From positions 2,170,001 through 2,234,000 of the forward strand of contig NZ_CP050134.2 in the NCBI RefSeq assembly GCF_011612265.2: a DNA stretch of 64,000 bases, given 5' to 3'. How positions within the stretch are numbered: position 1 is the stretch's first letter; the number at the start of each line of letters is the position of its first letter. Shown here one piece after another: positions 18,001 through 27,572 of this stretch. The notes beneath the pieces were generated by a model. It was not told the DNA's origin, made no database searches, and worked only from the letters and a program-made list of their open reading frames with translations. The translations under genes and the position numbers were made by a program. This DNA comes from Corynebacterium matruchotii. GTDB lineage: Bacteria > Actinomycetota > Actinomycetes > Mycobacteriales > Mycobacteriaceae.

Positions 18001-18968
18001 ATTCCCACGGTGTCCGGACCATGGCATAACGCAAGCTGGCATATGATAGCCCGCGCCAATGCCAGGGCGGCATCCCTAGACCTAGCATCCTCAGGCGGGG
18101 CGTCTCCAGCTGGGGTTTCTTCAGACAATGCCAGGGCATCGAAAGCTAAAAGCTGCACCACAATGGGCATGTCCGGCAGGAAACTCACGGTGTTCACGGC
18201 TTGCCTGAGGCTCACCGCGCACACCGGTTCCAGGTCTTCGGCAACCCCAGGATCTCCCACGTCGATAGGGGTGCAAAGGTCGGCAATGCCCAACCCTAAC
18301 CGCACGGTCATGGTATCCATGTCGCCGTCGGACCGCTCCCACATTCGGGTCGTACCTATGCGCGAACCAAGCTCTTTAGGATCCGGGTAATTATATAGCT
18401 GGTGCGCCCGTTGTTCCCCCGCGTTCTGGCGTGCAACCTCCCGCACCAACCCCAAATGTCGAAGATATGTGCGACGAATTTCGTCGGTGTTTTCTCCGGG
18501 TGGCGGGCTAAACATCATAAACACGCTCATGAGCATCATGAGGGGAAAGACCAACGTCATAGGGTTCAGTTGGCCACCCATCATGAACATCAATCCGACC
18601 ATGGACAAAGCGGCAATAACCATGACGATGGGCATGATGAGCCGCATCATCGGGATTGGTTGGGGTTTCGGCGCCTCGGGTGCCGGCTCCGGGGCGATAA
18701 CCCCGGTAGGTAGCGGCGGTGCGGATTCCCGTTCGCTAGTAGCAATGGGTGGCACAATGGTGCCGTCCACGGGATGCTCGTGTGCGGGAATAATGGGAGG
18801 TATTGATCGCGCCGGCGGCGACTCCTCCACTCTCACCGTTTCCGACTGCGGCGGCATATCTGGCAGGTCAGGTTCTTTTTGCCGGTGCCGACCACCACCA
18901 TGTGGCACTGGTCGCGCAGGGCGAAAAGGCGGTTTGAGCTCGGTTGATGCGTGGATTGTTTGAGTCAT
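15078..18968 (-). CDS. eccC4: ESX-4 type VII secretion ATPase EccC
   Basis: The FtsK/SpoIIIE-type motor and substrate receptor of the ESX membrane complex, 1296 residues. After a proline-rich N-terminus two membrane helices lie near residues 105-155 (MMRLIMPIVMVIAAL...). Three ATPase domains follow, with P-loops GATGSGKSE (about 506), GGPQTGKTT (about 843) and IGAQESGKST (about 1089). It is a single fused chain (EccCa plus EccCb). I choose the ATG at 18968 because GGGGAG precedes it; the frame extends to 19013 without support. It is transcribed toward the Rv3446c-like and esx genes and divergently from eccD. Confidence 0.96.
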   Translation of the reverse strand: MTQTIHASTELKPPFRPARPVPHGGGRHRQKEPDLPDMPPQSETVRVEESPPARSIPPIIPAHEHPVDGTIVPPIATSERESAPPLPTGVIAPEPAPEAPKPQPIPMMRLIMPIVMVIAALSMVGLMFMMGGQLNPMTLVFPLMMLMSVFMMFSPPPGENTDEIRRTYLRHLGLVREVARQNAGEQRAHQLYNYPDPKELGSRIGTTRMWERSDGDMDTMTVRLGLGIADLCTPIDVGDPGVAEDLEPVCAVSLRQAVNTVSFLPDMPIVVQLLAFDALALSEETPAGDAPPEDARSRDAALALARAIICQLALCHGPDTVGIAAHGTGLAWAKWLPHTNPTTLANAPYTVLVVDGTVPTSQLEELLSQREWTIVITVNNSTPVLSEIVIEDGLSFTVGERLIVHVEDADEELGVPDGLTEAEALLFARKLAPFSRPSADPRDSHAGLPALLGVHDFTPQTLERLWQPRGEQRLSVPIGRDSDGHSLIVDIKEAAHGGMGPHGLCIGATGSGKSELLRTLVVALAATHSPHSLNFVLVDFKGGATFLGLDALPHTSAVITNLADESILVERMYDAISGEMNRRQELLRKMGNFPNVDEYEAVRLRNHPEWEPMPALLIILDEFSELLGQHNEFGELFAAVGRLGRSLHVHLLLASQRLEEGKLRGLESHLSYRIGLKTFSAVESRQVLGVADAYHLPSKPGMGFLKTDADQLICFQTAYVSGQLMRPKPTCDGAALGDRPHVSLWSGYASETAPITADVLIPDPRGTLVDALVAAAQVVARSWHQSAHTMWLPPLPAAIPLTDIITQSVTPNTLCATIGRIDRPFLQQQDPYVLEFSGQQGHAMICGGPQTGKTTALRTIVLALACTHTTDYLRFYILDLSGNDLESLSLLPHVAGVAHQHDTEKIARIIDEVCGFIDQPEPRHTFLIVDGWHVLHGDHEDLMEKLGRIVADGLAARVHLVLTATRWSVVRPAIRDLIPQRIETKLGEPMDSLIDRKAQLKVPALPGRGLTSSGETMLIALSAQQDVAFIARSLVADQPPVPQLKLLPISLMLADLPQLDPEQNSVLLGVGGPKLGAVNWDYLASQHIVCIGAQESGKSTLISTIIAGLTQIGRERARLIVIDHRRSHLGAIDPDMLAGYSASTQETEKLVAAMKITLEERLPSAEVTPQQLKDRSWWTGPDIFLIVDNLDLVADMAFAPLLSVLPHARDVGLHVVITRKSGGCVRALFQPFLAEIKDQSPFIIVLDADKDDGPLFGVRLKPQPPGRGVMIHHGTQQGLIQIAAADMLEATEAKAS

Positions 18969-19365
18969 GGTCTCCCCTGTTTGTGCGCGCATGCGAATCG
19001 TGAACATCCACACCGGGTTCTACCCAGGGCGTGTGCACGACACGTACGTGCAGTTTTATTGGGAGTCCACCTCACGATCCCCATCAAGAGTGGACACAAA
19101 ACTGATTATAAGCCCAAACACCTTAAAATAAATTGTGTTCTTTCTCATAATGTTGATAGACGAATTTCACAGCTTCGAAGGTAGACAGATAAGAAAAAGA
19201 GCGTCACAATGGAAAAGAACATCCTGTTATAGCTTGTGGGTATGCACACTGCATGGGGATGCACTCAGCATTACCCCCAAAAGATAGCACGAATGTTTCT
19301 GAGGTAGTCGATTGGGAATTCCTCACTTTCAGCCATGTTTCCACCCAGTTTTCCCAGATTTCACC
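18969..19365. promoter_or_regulatory. Divergent eccC / eccD control region
   Basis: 397 bases between two divergent ESX-4 genes. It is AT-richer than its flanks and must hold both promoters. I could not assign hexamers confidently and did not find the TAGCCCAAAA block of the esx promoter here. No gene seen. Confidence 0.5.
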
Positions 19366-20781
19366 ATGACTACCATCAACACCTCCCACACCCTTCGGCT
19401 CACCGTGCGCATCGAGCTTTTCGACGCCTCTACCAGCATAGACCTCACTATCCCGACCAGTAGCAGCCTGGCGGAAATAATCGACGAAATCCTGGCCATT
19501 GCCAATCTTCCCACCAACCCCGCACCATGGTGCGCCACCACCGTGGCGGGACAGGAACTCGACCCAACCATCCCCCTGGCTCAATGCCACCTCACCCAGG
19601 GCGACATCCTGGTCATCAGCCCCATTACCGAAACCCCCACCCCGGTTGTCCGGGATGCGGCAGAACTCTTGGAAAACCTCACCCAGGCCACCCCACCACC
19701 AATCGGCACAGTCTTCTGCGCCGGACTGGCCGGACTATTAGGGCTCATACTCTTGGTGGCGACCCTGCCCGGGGTGCCGCTCATACTGCGGCTGCTCATC
19801 CCAGTGGTAGCGGCTCTCGGCATGCTGCTTTGGACACGCAAGCTCTTCTTCACCCCCATCACCGTTGGCGGGATCAGCCTCACCACCCTCATAGCCATAG
19901 CCGGCTCCCCCACCCTGCCAACGGGGGCACACATGAGCGATAGCCAATTTGCCCGCATGTGGGCATTAGCATGTGCGTGTGCAGGCATTGTCCTGATTGT
20001 TAGCACTCTCCTGCTCAGGTTTATCACCCCGCATATCTCCACCATTAGTACGCTCATCACCATTGGAAGCAGCCTCATCATCATGGCAGTGGGCGCCTGC
20101 TTCTATCATCCTCCGCTGATAGCGCTCACCGATCCTACCTGGTCGTGGCTGGTCAATGCGGCCGCCCTCGTAGTCGCAGTAGGAATAATCACGCTGGCGT
20201 TTTCGCCCCTCTTATCGATCAAAATCGCCGGCGTCCGAGTCCCACAACTCCCCACCTCTGGGCAGGATTTATCAATATCGGACGCGAACCAGACGGACAC
20301 CCCACGCCGAGCTCTCCTAGCCCAACACATCCTCGACGGAATCATGATCGGGCTCGGTTGTGTCCTCAGCCCCGCAATAATCGTGGTATGTGGCTGGGCA
20401 CCACAACGAAACTTCAGCTTTGCCCTAGCCGTCTGCATGTGTCTCAGCCTTGTCGTACACGCCCACCGGCACCACGGGTCGCCCCGCACCTGGTCGCTCT
20501 GGATCCCAGCCATGGCGGCAGCATGCGGTACAGCACTATCAGCAAGCCCCCACCTCATAGACAGCACCGCACCACCCGCACACCCTGGCCTCATCATCGC
20601 AGCTTTTCTCGTATCCACCATAGTATTCACCGCCCCAGGCTGGGCAAAGCACCTCACCGACCTGGAACCCACCACAGTGGTTTGGGTGGAACGGGCCGAA
20701 CTGCTCAGCATTGCTGCTTGCCTCCCCCTAGCCCTCCATCTCGTCGGCCTATTCAGCCTGCTTCGTGGAATAGCATTATGA
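19366..20781 (+). CDS. eccD4: ESX-4 type VII secretion integral membrane protein EccD
   Basis: A 471-residue pore-forming component. The N-terminal ubiquitin-like (YukD) domain (about residues 1-85, HTLRLTVRIELFDAST...) is followed by about eleven hydrophobic helices from residue 105 on. The ATG at 19366 begins the domain naturally; the longer frame from 19312 adds an unrelated stretch. The stop overlaps the mycP start (ATTATGATC), so the two are coupled. Confidence 0.93.
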   Translation: MTTINTSHTLRLTVRIELFDASTSIDLTIPTSSSLAEIIDEILAIANLPTNPAPWCATTVAGQELDPTIPLAQCHLTQGDILVISPITETPTPVVRDAAELLENLTQATPPPIGTVFCAGLAGLLGLILLVATLPGVPLILRLLIPVVAALGMLLWTRKLFFTPITVGGISLTTLIAIAGSPTLPTGAHMSDSQFARMWALACACAGIVLIVSTLLLRFITPHISTISTLITIGSSLIIMAVGACFYHPPLIALTDPTWSWLVNAAALVVAVGIITLAFSPLLSIKIAGVRVPQLPTSGQDLSISDANQTDTPRRALLAQHILDGIMIGLGCVLSPAIIVVCGWAPQRNFSFALAVCMCLSLVVHAHRHHGSPRTWSLWIPAMAAACGTALSASPHLIDSTAPPAHPGLIIAAFLVSTIVFTAPGWAKHLTDLEPTTVVWVERAELLSIAACLPLALHLVGLFSLLRGIAL

Positions 20782-21971
20782 TCCGCCGACTTCTCACCAC
20801 GCTAATCCTATGGATATTAGTCCTCACCCTAATACCGCCACCAACAACCGCGGCAGACCCACCACCAACCACCTCAACGCCGAATACTGCGCCGAAACGC
20901 CCAACAGACTGCGCCACAACATTCGCCGCCAACCCGGAACTCATCAAATACCAGGCTGCCGTATCCGACCACTATCGTGACGTCCACAAACTCGCCACCG
21001 GAATGGGCGTCACCATAGGCATTATCGACACCGGTGTCGCGCCACACCCCCGGCTACCACCGATCACGGACGGCGGCGACTTTCTCGAACCCAAGGCAGG
21101 CGCCACCGTTGACTGCGACGCCCACGGCACCATTGTCGCCGGTGTCATCGCAGCACACGATACTGGAGACGGCATTGTGGGCGTAGCCCCAGATGCCGCA
21201 ATCATGTCATTTAGGCAAACCAGCTCCCAATCCAAAGAAACTGACACCGGTGGCACACTTGCCACCCTCACCACCGCCATCAACACAGCCATCGACAAAA
21301 AGGTGCAGGTCATCAATATTTCGGTGGTATCCTGCTTACCGCCCGGCGCGCCACCGATCGACACCCGAGAATTCGATGCGGCAATACAACGGGCTGAGGA
21401 ACACGGGATCGTTATCGTCGCCGCGGCCGGCAATATGGGGAACAACTGTCAGCAAGGATCCGTGGTATATCCGGCGCATCACACCATGGTGGTCGGGGTG
21501 ACCGCCACGAGTGATTCTTACCAACCGACGGAATATTCCATTAAATCGCCCCATCCCACGATCAGTGCCCTGGGAACGGTCTATGCGGGTTTAGATCCGC
21601 TTGGCTCCGGGTTGAGCACGGGAATAGTGCAGCACACCACAGTGTTGCCGTTTGAGGGCACGAGTTTTGCCGCACCCATGGTGACCGGCACGGTAGCGCT
21701 ATTGCGGCAACGACACCCGTCGGCCAGTGCTCAGCAGATTCGAAACATGTTGTTTGCCAGCGTGGATCCGAGCAATGGCACATTAGACATTGGTCGGGTG
21801 GTGCAGTATGTGATGGAGACGCAGCCATCCGCGAGGGTAGTGGCGGTCAATGCTCAGCCAAAATCGTCTCCCATACCCATGTTGCGGGTGGGGTGGGTCA
21901 TGGGAATAGTTGTGGTGATAGTGCTGGTGATTCTTGGATTAAAGCTTCGAACACAACGTCGAAAAGCGTGA
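20778..21971 (+). CDS. mycP4: ESX-4 mycosin (subtilisin-like serine protease) MycP
   Basis: A 397-residue membrane-anchored protease of the ESX complex. An N-terminal signal sequence (MIRRLLTTLILWILVLTLI), the catalytic triad D84 (IIDTGV), H116 (DAHGT) and S296 (GTSFAAPM), and a C-terminal membrane helix (about 365-385) followed by a short basic tail are all present, so it should be active. The start is the ATG at 20778 overlapping the eccD stop; the same frame runs open much further upstream only as an eccD shadow. Confidence 0.95.
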   Translation: MIRRLLTTLILWILVLTLIPPPTTAADPPPTTSTPNTAPKRPTDCATTFAANPELIKYQAAVSDHYRDVHKLATGMGVTIGIIDTGVAPHPRLPPITDGGDFLEPKAGATVDCDAHGTIVAGVIAAHDTGDGIVGVAPDAAIMSFRQTSSQSKETDTGGTLATLTTAINTAIDKKVQVINISVVSCLPPGAPPIDTREFDAAIQRAEEHGIVIVAAAGNMGNNCQQGSVVYPAHHTMVVGVTATSDSYQPTEYSIKSPHPTISALGTVYAGLDPLGSGLSTGIVQHTTVLPFEGTSFAAPMVTGTVALLRQRHPSASAQQIRNMLFASVDPSNGTLDIGRVVQYVMETQPSARVVAVNAQPKSSPIPMLRVGWVMGIVVVIVLVILGLKLRTQRRKA

Positions 21972-21973
21972 TG

Positions 21974-22393
21974 TTACATCACCGCATGCATGACTGGATC
22001 GAGCATAGAAAACCCACCCATTCGCCACACCACATAAGCGGTCAAACCAACAATTCCCCACACAAAAACAAAGCTAGTTGTGGCGAAGGAATAGCGGAAG
22101 GCTCTGGAGCGGCTTGCATACCAAGCGGTGACGTGCTCATATTCCCTAATCCCCCAGGAAAGCAGGCGGGTGGCCCAGTGAAGCTCCAGACTGAGAATGG
22201 CAACACCAATAAAAACGATAAGCCAACCAGGACCAGGAAGCGGGATAGCAATAATGCCAACAATGACAACAAACCAACCGACTATGAGAACAGCTGGTCG
22301 AACCAGAAAACCGAAGCGTTTCTGCTTCATATGATCGTGGTAGCGGGTGATTCCGTCTAATTTTGTTGCGACTGCTTCACGCATGGACGACAT
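21974..22393 (-). CDS. PGPGW-motif transmembrane protein (TIGR02611 family)
   Basis: A 139-residue membrane protein with three hydrophobic segments. The family signature PLPGPGWLIVFIG spans about residues 52-64. Function unknown. It lies between mycP and eccB on the minus strand, two bases from the mycP stop, as in other corynebacterial ESX-4 loci. There is no evidence that it belongs to the secretion machine beyond position. Confidence 0.88.
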   Translation of the reverse strand: MSSMREAVATKLDGITRYHDHMKQKRFGFLVRPAVLIVGWFVVIVGIIAIPLPGPGWLIVFIGVAILSLELHWATRLLSWGIREYEHVTAWYASRSRAFRYSFATTSFVFVWGIVGLTAYVVWRMGGFSMLDPVMHAVM

Positions 22394-22569
22394 TAAGCAA
22401 CCACCTCACTTCCAGTTGAATGGCACGCCCACTTTCTTTCCAACTTACTTGTTTATATCACATTTGGGTATAGAGACGCCCAGTTACCAGCAAAATCACA
22501 GGACATGATCGCTGGGATATATGTCACCATGGGTCGGTTTTTCTTGCCGAGATCCGTGATACGTGGTGG

Positions 22570-23901
22570 CTAATATAACGGTTGAAGTGCCTGCTGTTTA
22601 CTCAATGTCGTTCCCGAAGGCAAAAGCCGCAACAAATCCCAACGAATCGAATAAAAATGCGATATCCCCAATGCTGCAGCGGTTTCCTGACTCTCTACTT
22701 GATGCCGCAACCCATGGGCCGACACCACATGGATGCCGCTACCGGTATCCACGCCCACTGCCCAGCCAGGGCCGACAAAATGTGTAGCTACCGCTTTACC
22801 TGCTAACGCTACCGCCTCACCCCACGCAGGTTTCCCCTTAATGAGGGGAGCTGTTTCTACCTCACCGTGTTCCGCTACGCACAATGGTTGCGCGGTGGGA
22901 TCAACCCAGGTCGGCACCCGATCTGGCAGGGGAAGATCCGTTAATGTTTTCGAATCGGGGTTTGCGCCTAGTTCCGTGGCGGTGCCGTCCCGCATGTGTA
23001 TCCCGGCGTCTAATAGGATATCGGCCTGAATCGGTGTCAGGTGCACCACCCCATCGGCGGTTCGCGCCCAGAGCTGCGGATTATTTGCACCAGGGATGCG
23101 AAGGATTTCCAGGATGCCGGTCGGTATGGCTGCGGGTGGTTTTTCGGCGATGGCGGAGAATACTTGTGGTGGTGGGCTCCAGCGTGGTGTGGTTGGGGCA
23201 ATGCCTAGTCGATGGCGAATGTTCCGGCCGTCTGGCGTGTCGGCGGGTGGGAGGAGCCTGCGGCCGTCGGCGGTGACCAGCCATTCGGCTTGATCTACCA
23301 GGCCCACTATGGCGTGGTCTACAGCGAGTCGCTGGAATGTGAGGGTTGTTTGGTTGGTGTCCGTCGGGTTAGCACCGGTTTCCTGCATGATGACGGTGAT
23401 TTGGCTCGGGGCCGTGTCAAGCCGATTCACTGGTTTCGTCGTGGTGTGGCAGGCGTGGGACAGGAGCTTTTGGGTTGCGGTGTCTGGGGGTGCGATGAGC
23501 CCTGGCGCGTCTACGATTCCAATGGGAATGGCTTTGGGGAGGTTTTTAAGAACGGTGTCGCTGCCGGTGTGAATGTCGGCGGCTTCGCCAACGATGAGTC
23601 GGGCGCTGGCTAGGTTCGCTACTGGGTGGAGTTTATTGTCGATCCGAACGTAGAGTTGGCCACTTTCCGCTTGAATAATGGCCGCATCACCAGGGTCGAT
23701 GGCGGGTTTGAATACTGCCATGGCAAGGGCGCCAAGGCATATGAGTACGGTAGCGGCGAGACTAAAGACGTGTGCCCGGTTGCGGGTGGCGAGTGGGTCG
23801 TGGATCATGCGGATGTCACCGAGGACGAGTCCGTGTTCCAGGCGTCGGGTGAGGAATTTATGCCCAGATATCTGGGCTTTAGTGGTGGGTGTGATGCCCA
23901 T
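22570..23901 (-). CDS. eccB4: ESX-4 type VII secretion membrane protein EccB
   Basis: A 443-residue core subunit of the ESX membrane complex. The N-terminal cytoplasmic motif TTKAQISGHKFLTRRLEHGL is diagnostic, followed by a single membrane helix (about residues 45-65) and a large extracytoplasmic domain with repeat-like folds. Length is at the short end for EccB, as usual in ESX-4. AAGG lies 9 bases before the ATG. It completes the set EccB-EccC-EccD-MycP; EccE is absent, which is normal for ESX-4. Confidence 0.94.
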   Translation of the reverse strand: MGITPTTKAQISGHKFLTRRLEHGLVLGDIRMIHDPLATRNRAHVFSLAATVLICLGALAMAVFKPAIDPGDAAIIQAESGQLYVRIDNKLHPVANLASARLIVGEAADIHTGSDTVLKNLPKAIPIGIVDAPGLIAPPDTATQKLLSHACHTTTKPVNRLDTAPSQITVIMQETGANPTDTNQTTLTFQRLAVDHAIVGLVDQAEWLVTADGRRLLPPADTPDGRNIRHRLGIAPTTPRWSPPPQVFSAIAEKPPAAIPTGILEILRIPGANNPQLWARTADGVVHLTPIQADILLDAGIHMRDGTATELGANPDSKTLTDLPLPDRVPTWVDPTAQPLCVAEHGEVETAPLIKGKPAWGEAVALAGKAVATHFVGPGWAVGVDTGSGIHVVSAHGLRHQVESQETAAALGISHFYSIRWDLLRLLPSGTTLSKQQALQPLY

Positions 23902-24110
23902 GTTGGCCTGCCTTGGGTGTAGGCGGCAAGCGGCGCAGAATGACCACCAGCCCCATCGTTTGTGGTGGTCATGTGGTTTTAGGTTACCAAACCTGCACTG
24001 GGTTTGGCAGTTTTACCCCTGTTAGCGGCACACGGGTTAATGTGGGGTCGAAGTGTAGGCTGACTGCTCTGGGTTGGCGTATTCTTGTTGGTGGTTTTCT
24101 GCGCGCCAAT

Positions 24111-24186
24111 TTGAGCTTGCACCTACCCTTTTTCTGCAAGCATCCGTAAGCTCCTCGTACTGCCCCGGAGAACTCCAGCTCAGCAA
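24111..24186 (-). repeat. Degenerate inverted-repeat element (right end clear, left end doubtful)
   Basis: AACTCCAGCTCAGCA at 24171-24185 is a clear terminus. The other end may be the poor match TTTGAGCTTGCAC around 24110-24122. It may instead be a solo end. Confidence 0.45.
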
Positions 24187-24285
24187 TTCTCCTCACTATC
24201 ACAGCCTACGCGGCAAGGCGTTGCCTGGCCCATGGTGAGATTCTGCTACACCGCTTAGCCACCCCACCCTACACAAGTATCATAG

Positions 24286-24365
24286 GTGCTGAGCTGGAGT
24301 TCTCATTTGCCGCAGACCTTAAGGCACCTGGCAAAAGTGCTGAACCATAAAGTACAGCTCAGCAC
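24286..24365 (+). repeat. Inverted-repeat element
   Basis: Starts GTGCTGAGCTGGAGTT and ends GTACAGCTCAGCAC, 80 bp. The dyad extends outside the element: GTATCATAG before the start pairs with TTGTGATAC after the end. Confidence 0.85.
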
Positions 24366-24470
24366 TTGTGATACCCCGGCGCCATGCCGCATCCAAGTAC
24401 ATCTCAGGGGTATGCCACCTGAGTAAATCGCTTGTTTACCATGCTTGCCACCACAACCACCCCGAAACCC

Positions 24471-24537
24471 AAGCTGGACTTTACCGATCCAGCACCCGGT
24501 TTCGAGCACCCCGAAACACACAACTCCAGCTCAGCAC
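24471..24537 (-). repeat. Inverted-repeat element, reversed short copy
   Basis: AACTCCAGCTCAGCAC at 24522-24537 is a perfect terminus. AAGCTGGACTTT at 24471 is the probable opposite end. Confidence 0.65.
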
Positions 24538-24684
24538 TTATGACGCTGGGCTACCACCCACCGGACACCTACCGAGCTAGGCAACCACCGTGATGAGCGC
24601 CGCCTCCCAAGCATCAGGCAGATAGATGGCACAAGCTGCGCGGGCAACGCACACAGCGCAGCCGGCAGCACCGACGCCAAGAGC

Positions 24685-27492
24685 TTAGAACCGAAGGGTA
24701 GCTTTCTCGTTGTGGGCGTAACCATTATCAAGACGCCGTCGCCTAGCCTCTTTCTCCGTGAGATCGAGGCTACTTTTCTCCGAGTACTTATTCGAATTGT
24801 CATCAATGCCCCCGCTCTTGGGCGTGACAGGACTCTTGCCCTTCGCATCATTTGCGCGGGGGGCAACATCCGGTTTTGACGGCCGGTGATAGCAGGGTTT
24901 CGGCTTGGTAACCGTGGTCTGCTCACCGGTTTCCGGGTCATATTCCACCTGGGTGGTCTCCCCCGCAGCCGCGGCAGCCTTACCGTCAGCCGAATCCTTG
25001 GGGCACTGCGGCACCGGCAATTGGTTAGATGCCGGGCCAGACTCACGCATGCGGGTCAATTCGGTATCTTTAAACTTGGCGTTCACCGCATAGATTCGGA
25101 TTGAATTCTTCTGATACACCAAGGTCAAACCAGGTGCCTTGTCCAGCTTGACCGACATTTCCAGGTTGCTTTGTTGGAACCACCAGAAATTTGGTGGGGA
25201 AAGCACAATAAAGTTCACACCTAGGTTTTCTGCCGCAATATCTGCTTTATTGCGCTGGTCGGGGTCACCGTGATTGCCAGCACCAATGAGATAGGCGCTG
25301 TCGCGGAGAACATGGCTGGGGGCACCGGGCTTTGCGGACACCCCATCATAGTGGCGGGCCAGCGAGGGCAGCTTATTATAGGCGTACATCCAACCATAAC
25401 CATCGGCACTATTGCCAAAAATGATACCGTCGTAAGCATGCGGTTGTTTGGCCAACCAGTTGAAAGCATCACGGTCGTCTTTGGTCACCATGCGGCTTTC
25501 GTACATGGATTCGATCGCCCACCGGGAGCCCTCCCTCACAGAGTAACTGGCCCACGGCACGATGAGCGAGGTAATCCATACGGCAGCAATGGTTGACAGG
25601 CAAACAGAGGCGACACGCCATATTTTATTGCGCACAAACCCGGCAAACACGAACCGAATAACTACCGCCACCCCGACACCACAGTAGGCGAAGAGGAACA
25701 TGGCCACGGGAATCACTAGACGGTGTGCGGTGCCATAGTGCAGGCCACCGATGATATTGAGCAGCCCGCCCCAAGGCTCAGGGAACATCGTGAGGGCATT
25801 CATGGTGATGAGCGCGGAGAAAATCAGGAAAAGTATTCCCCACACATTGCGCCGCCACACAAGGGCCACAACCATACCGATCACCGCAAACCACAGGAGA
25901 TACGTCCAGTCGGTAAGCCCGAATTCGCCCACATGTCGGGTACGCATCAAGAAGGTTTTGATAAACGTTTCCTTGCGGGAAAGATCTTCGAATGCGGTAA
26001 CGGATTGGACGTCTTCGGACTGGCCAAAACCGGATTTCAGTTGGGGCCAGAGCAGCAGCACCGCAATGCCACCGGTGGCGGCGAGCAGTCCGAAGTCCCG
26101 AAGCCGGGCCATGGTGCCGGCAGCCCATTTATTGGTGCGCCAGTCGCTCCAGATACGGGCACCGACCTGACGTGGTTTCCGCGCCGGGTGCTTCTGCTCT
26201 TCCAGTTTTGGCTGCGTCGATTCCGATTCGGAGTCCTGATCCGGCTTGGCAGTGGTAGTATCCGGCGTGGTCGAATCCTCCGCAGGAATCGAGTCCGCCG
26301 GAGTCCACCATTGGCGCACCGGATGCCACAGCTGGCCGAATAGCCACCAGAATCCCACCAGGAACACCACGACAGTGATTGGGGCAGGGTGCGCGATCGC
26401 CACTCCCATAAACCCCATGACGCCGGCAAACATGCGGACCGGCACCGCCGGAATGGACGTGATGAGGACCGCAACGATACCAGTCATAGAAATGGCACCA
26501 AGGTACGGCCACATGCCCACATACACGGGGATCCAATACAACACCGGGGTGGCGATGACGATGGCGGCCGAGAACCCTGCGGCGATCTGGGCGGTGAGCC
26601 CCCGATTGCCCACGAGTCGCCAAGCGATCAGCCCAACCGACAGGGGAATGGTGACCGACGGCAGCACAATGGTCATCCAGTTGATTGCCTGGATGGGGGT
26701 AAATCCCTCGTAGCGGGCGAGTAATGCGGTTGCGGCATGCCACCCAGAGGGGTAGAACAGTTCCTGATGTCCATCAATGTTGTGGGCTTCACCCATGCGG
26801 GTGGAGTCGGCGATGCCGCGTTCCAAAATGAATCGGACCTCGCTGGCGTGCCAATGCACGTCCCACCCCTGCACGATCGAGGAGAAATCGTATTTCAGCC
26901 CCTGGTATATCTCCAGGAGCCGGCTGGTATAGGTTCCGGCCCCCACGATAACGCCGGCCAAGGGCAGAATCCATCGCGGATCGAAAATGCCCCCGTTGCT
27001 GAATACTGGCAGATCATACCAGTGTTCTTCGTCGCTTGTCGACGGTTTCCCCTGGGGGGATTTCCACCACGGAATCCGGGATCGCAACCACCCCACCAGC
27101 GGGTTGGCTGCGGTAGGTGCGGGGGCGGGTTTTGGGTCGTGAACCCGCTGATTCTTCCACCAACTGCCCACCCAGTCGAGGGGTTTGCCACCGTTAGGCT
27201 GCCATGTTTTCCGCCACCGCCAGAATTGCCCGGCCAGAAACGGCAACCGCCATATCACGGCAGCTGTAAGAAAATACCAGTAGGCGTGGGTAACGTTGGC
27301 GAGGTTGAAGGGAATATCGCGGCAGCTGAGCACCCAGCCGGTGAATCCAACGATGCCCATGGTGGTGGGGATGCCGGCGGCTGCGGCCCAGGGGATGCGG
27401 AGGCCAGAAACCCAGTTCACTATCATTCCGGGCAGAATGAGGGCGGCAATAGCGACCATCAGTCCGTGTTGGGCTAACACTGACAGTTCCAC
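24685..27492 (-). CDS. Large multi-pass membrane protein, DUF6541-type (GT-C-like)
   Basis: A 935-residue protein with at least twelve hydrophobic segments in the first 680 residues and a hydrophilic C-terminal tail rich in Lys/Glu/Asp. A loop after the first helices contains WDVHWHASEVRFILERG followed by HQELFYPSGWH; such acidic/His loops recall GT-C glycosyltransferases. Homologous large membrane proteins occupy the same place next to truA in other corynebacteria and mycobacteria. Function is not known; envelope glycan assembly is a guess. ATG 27492 has GGGAGGCATCC upstream. Residues about 395-430 are a charged low-complexity insert (Asp/Glu/Thr/Lys). Confidence 0.8.
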   Translation of the reverse strand: MELSVLAQHGLMVAIAALILPGMIVNWVSGLRIPWAAAAGIPTTMGIVGFTGWVLSCRDIPFNLANVTHAYWYFLTAAVIWRLPFLAGQFWRWRKTWQPNGGKPLDWVGSWWKNQRVHDPKPAPAPTAANPLVGWLRSRIPWWKSPQGKPSTSDEEHWYDLPVFSNGGIFDPRWILPLAGVIVGAGTYTSRLLEIYQGLKYDFSSIVQGWDVHWHASEVRFILERGIADSTRMGEAHNIDGHQELFYPSGWHAATALLARYEGFTPIQAINWMTIVLPSVTIPLSVGLIAWRLVGNRGLTAQIAAGFSAAIVIATPVLYWIPVYVGMWPYLGAISMTGIVAVLITSIPAVPVRMFAGVMGFMGVAIAHPAPITVVVFLVGFWWLFGQLWHPVRQWWTPADSIPAEDSTTPDTTTAKPDQDSESESTQPKLEEQKHPARKPRQVGARIWSDWRTNKWAAGTMARLRDFGLLAATGGIAVLLLWPQLKSGFGQSEDVQSVTAFEDLSRKETFIKTFLMRTRHVGEFGLTDWTYLLWFAVIGMVVALVWRRNVWGILFLIFSALITMNALTMFPEPWGGLLNIIGGLHYGTAHRLVIPVAMFLFAYCGVGVAVVIRFVFAGFVRNKIWRVASVCLSTIAAVWITSLIVPWASYSVREGSRWAIESMYESRMVTKDDRDAFNWLAKQPHAYDGIIFGNSADGYGWMYAYNKLPSLARHYDGVSAKPGAPSHVLRDSAYLIGAGNHGDPDQRNKADIAAENLGVNFIVLSPPNFWWFQQSNLEMSVKLDKAPGLTLVYQKNSIRIYAVNAKFKDTELTRMRESGPASNQLPVPQCPKDSADGKAAAAAGETTQVEYDPETGEQTTVTKPKPCYHRPSKPDVAPRANDAKGKSPVTPKSGGIDDNSNKYSEKSSLDLTEKEARRRRLDNGYAHNEKATLRF

Positions 27493-27572
27493 CCGGATGC
27501 CTCCCTCTAGCCAATAACTACAATATCCTACCGAGATAGCAGTTTAGCCTCTGTTGCGGCTCCTCCACCCCT

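Larger units (their letters stand above)
23902..24684. other. Intergenic region with several inverted-repeat elements
   Basis: No gene found between eccB and the DUF6541-type gene. The right-hand 500 bases carry repeat termini at 24170-24186, 24286-24365 and 24471-24537. The remaining sequence shows nothing recognisable. Confidence 0.6.

Noticed and set aside
22570..23901. Absence of EccE next to EccB-EccC-EccD-MycP as an incomplete secretion system
   Set aside because: ESX-4 loci normally lack EccE, so the locus is complete for its type.
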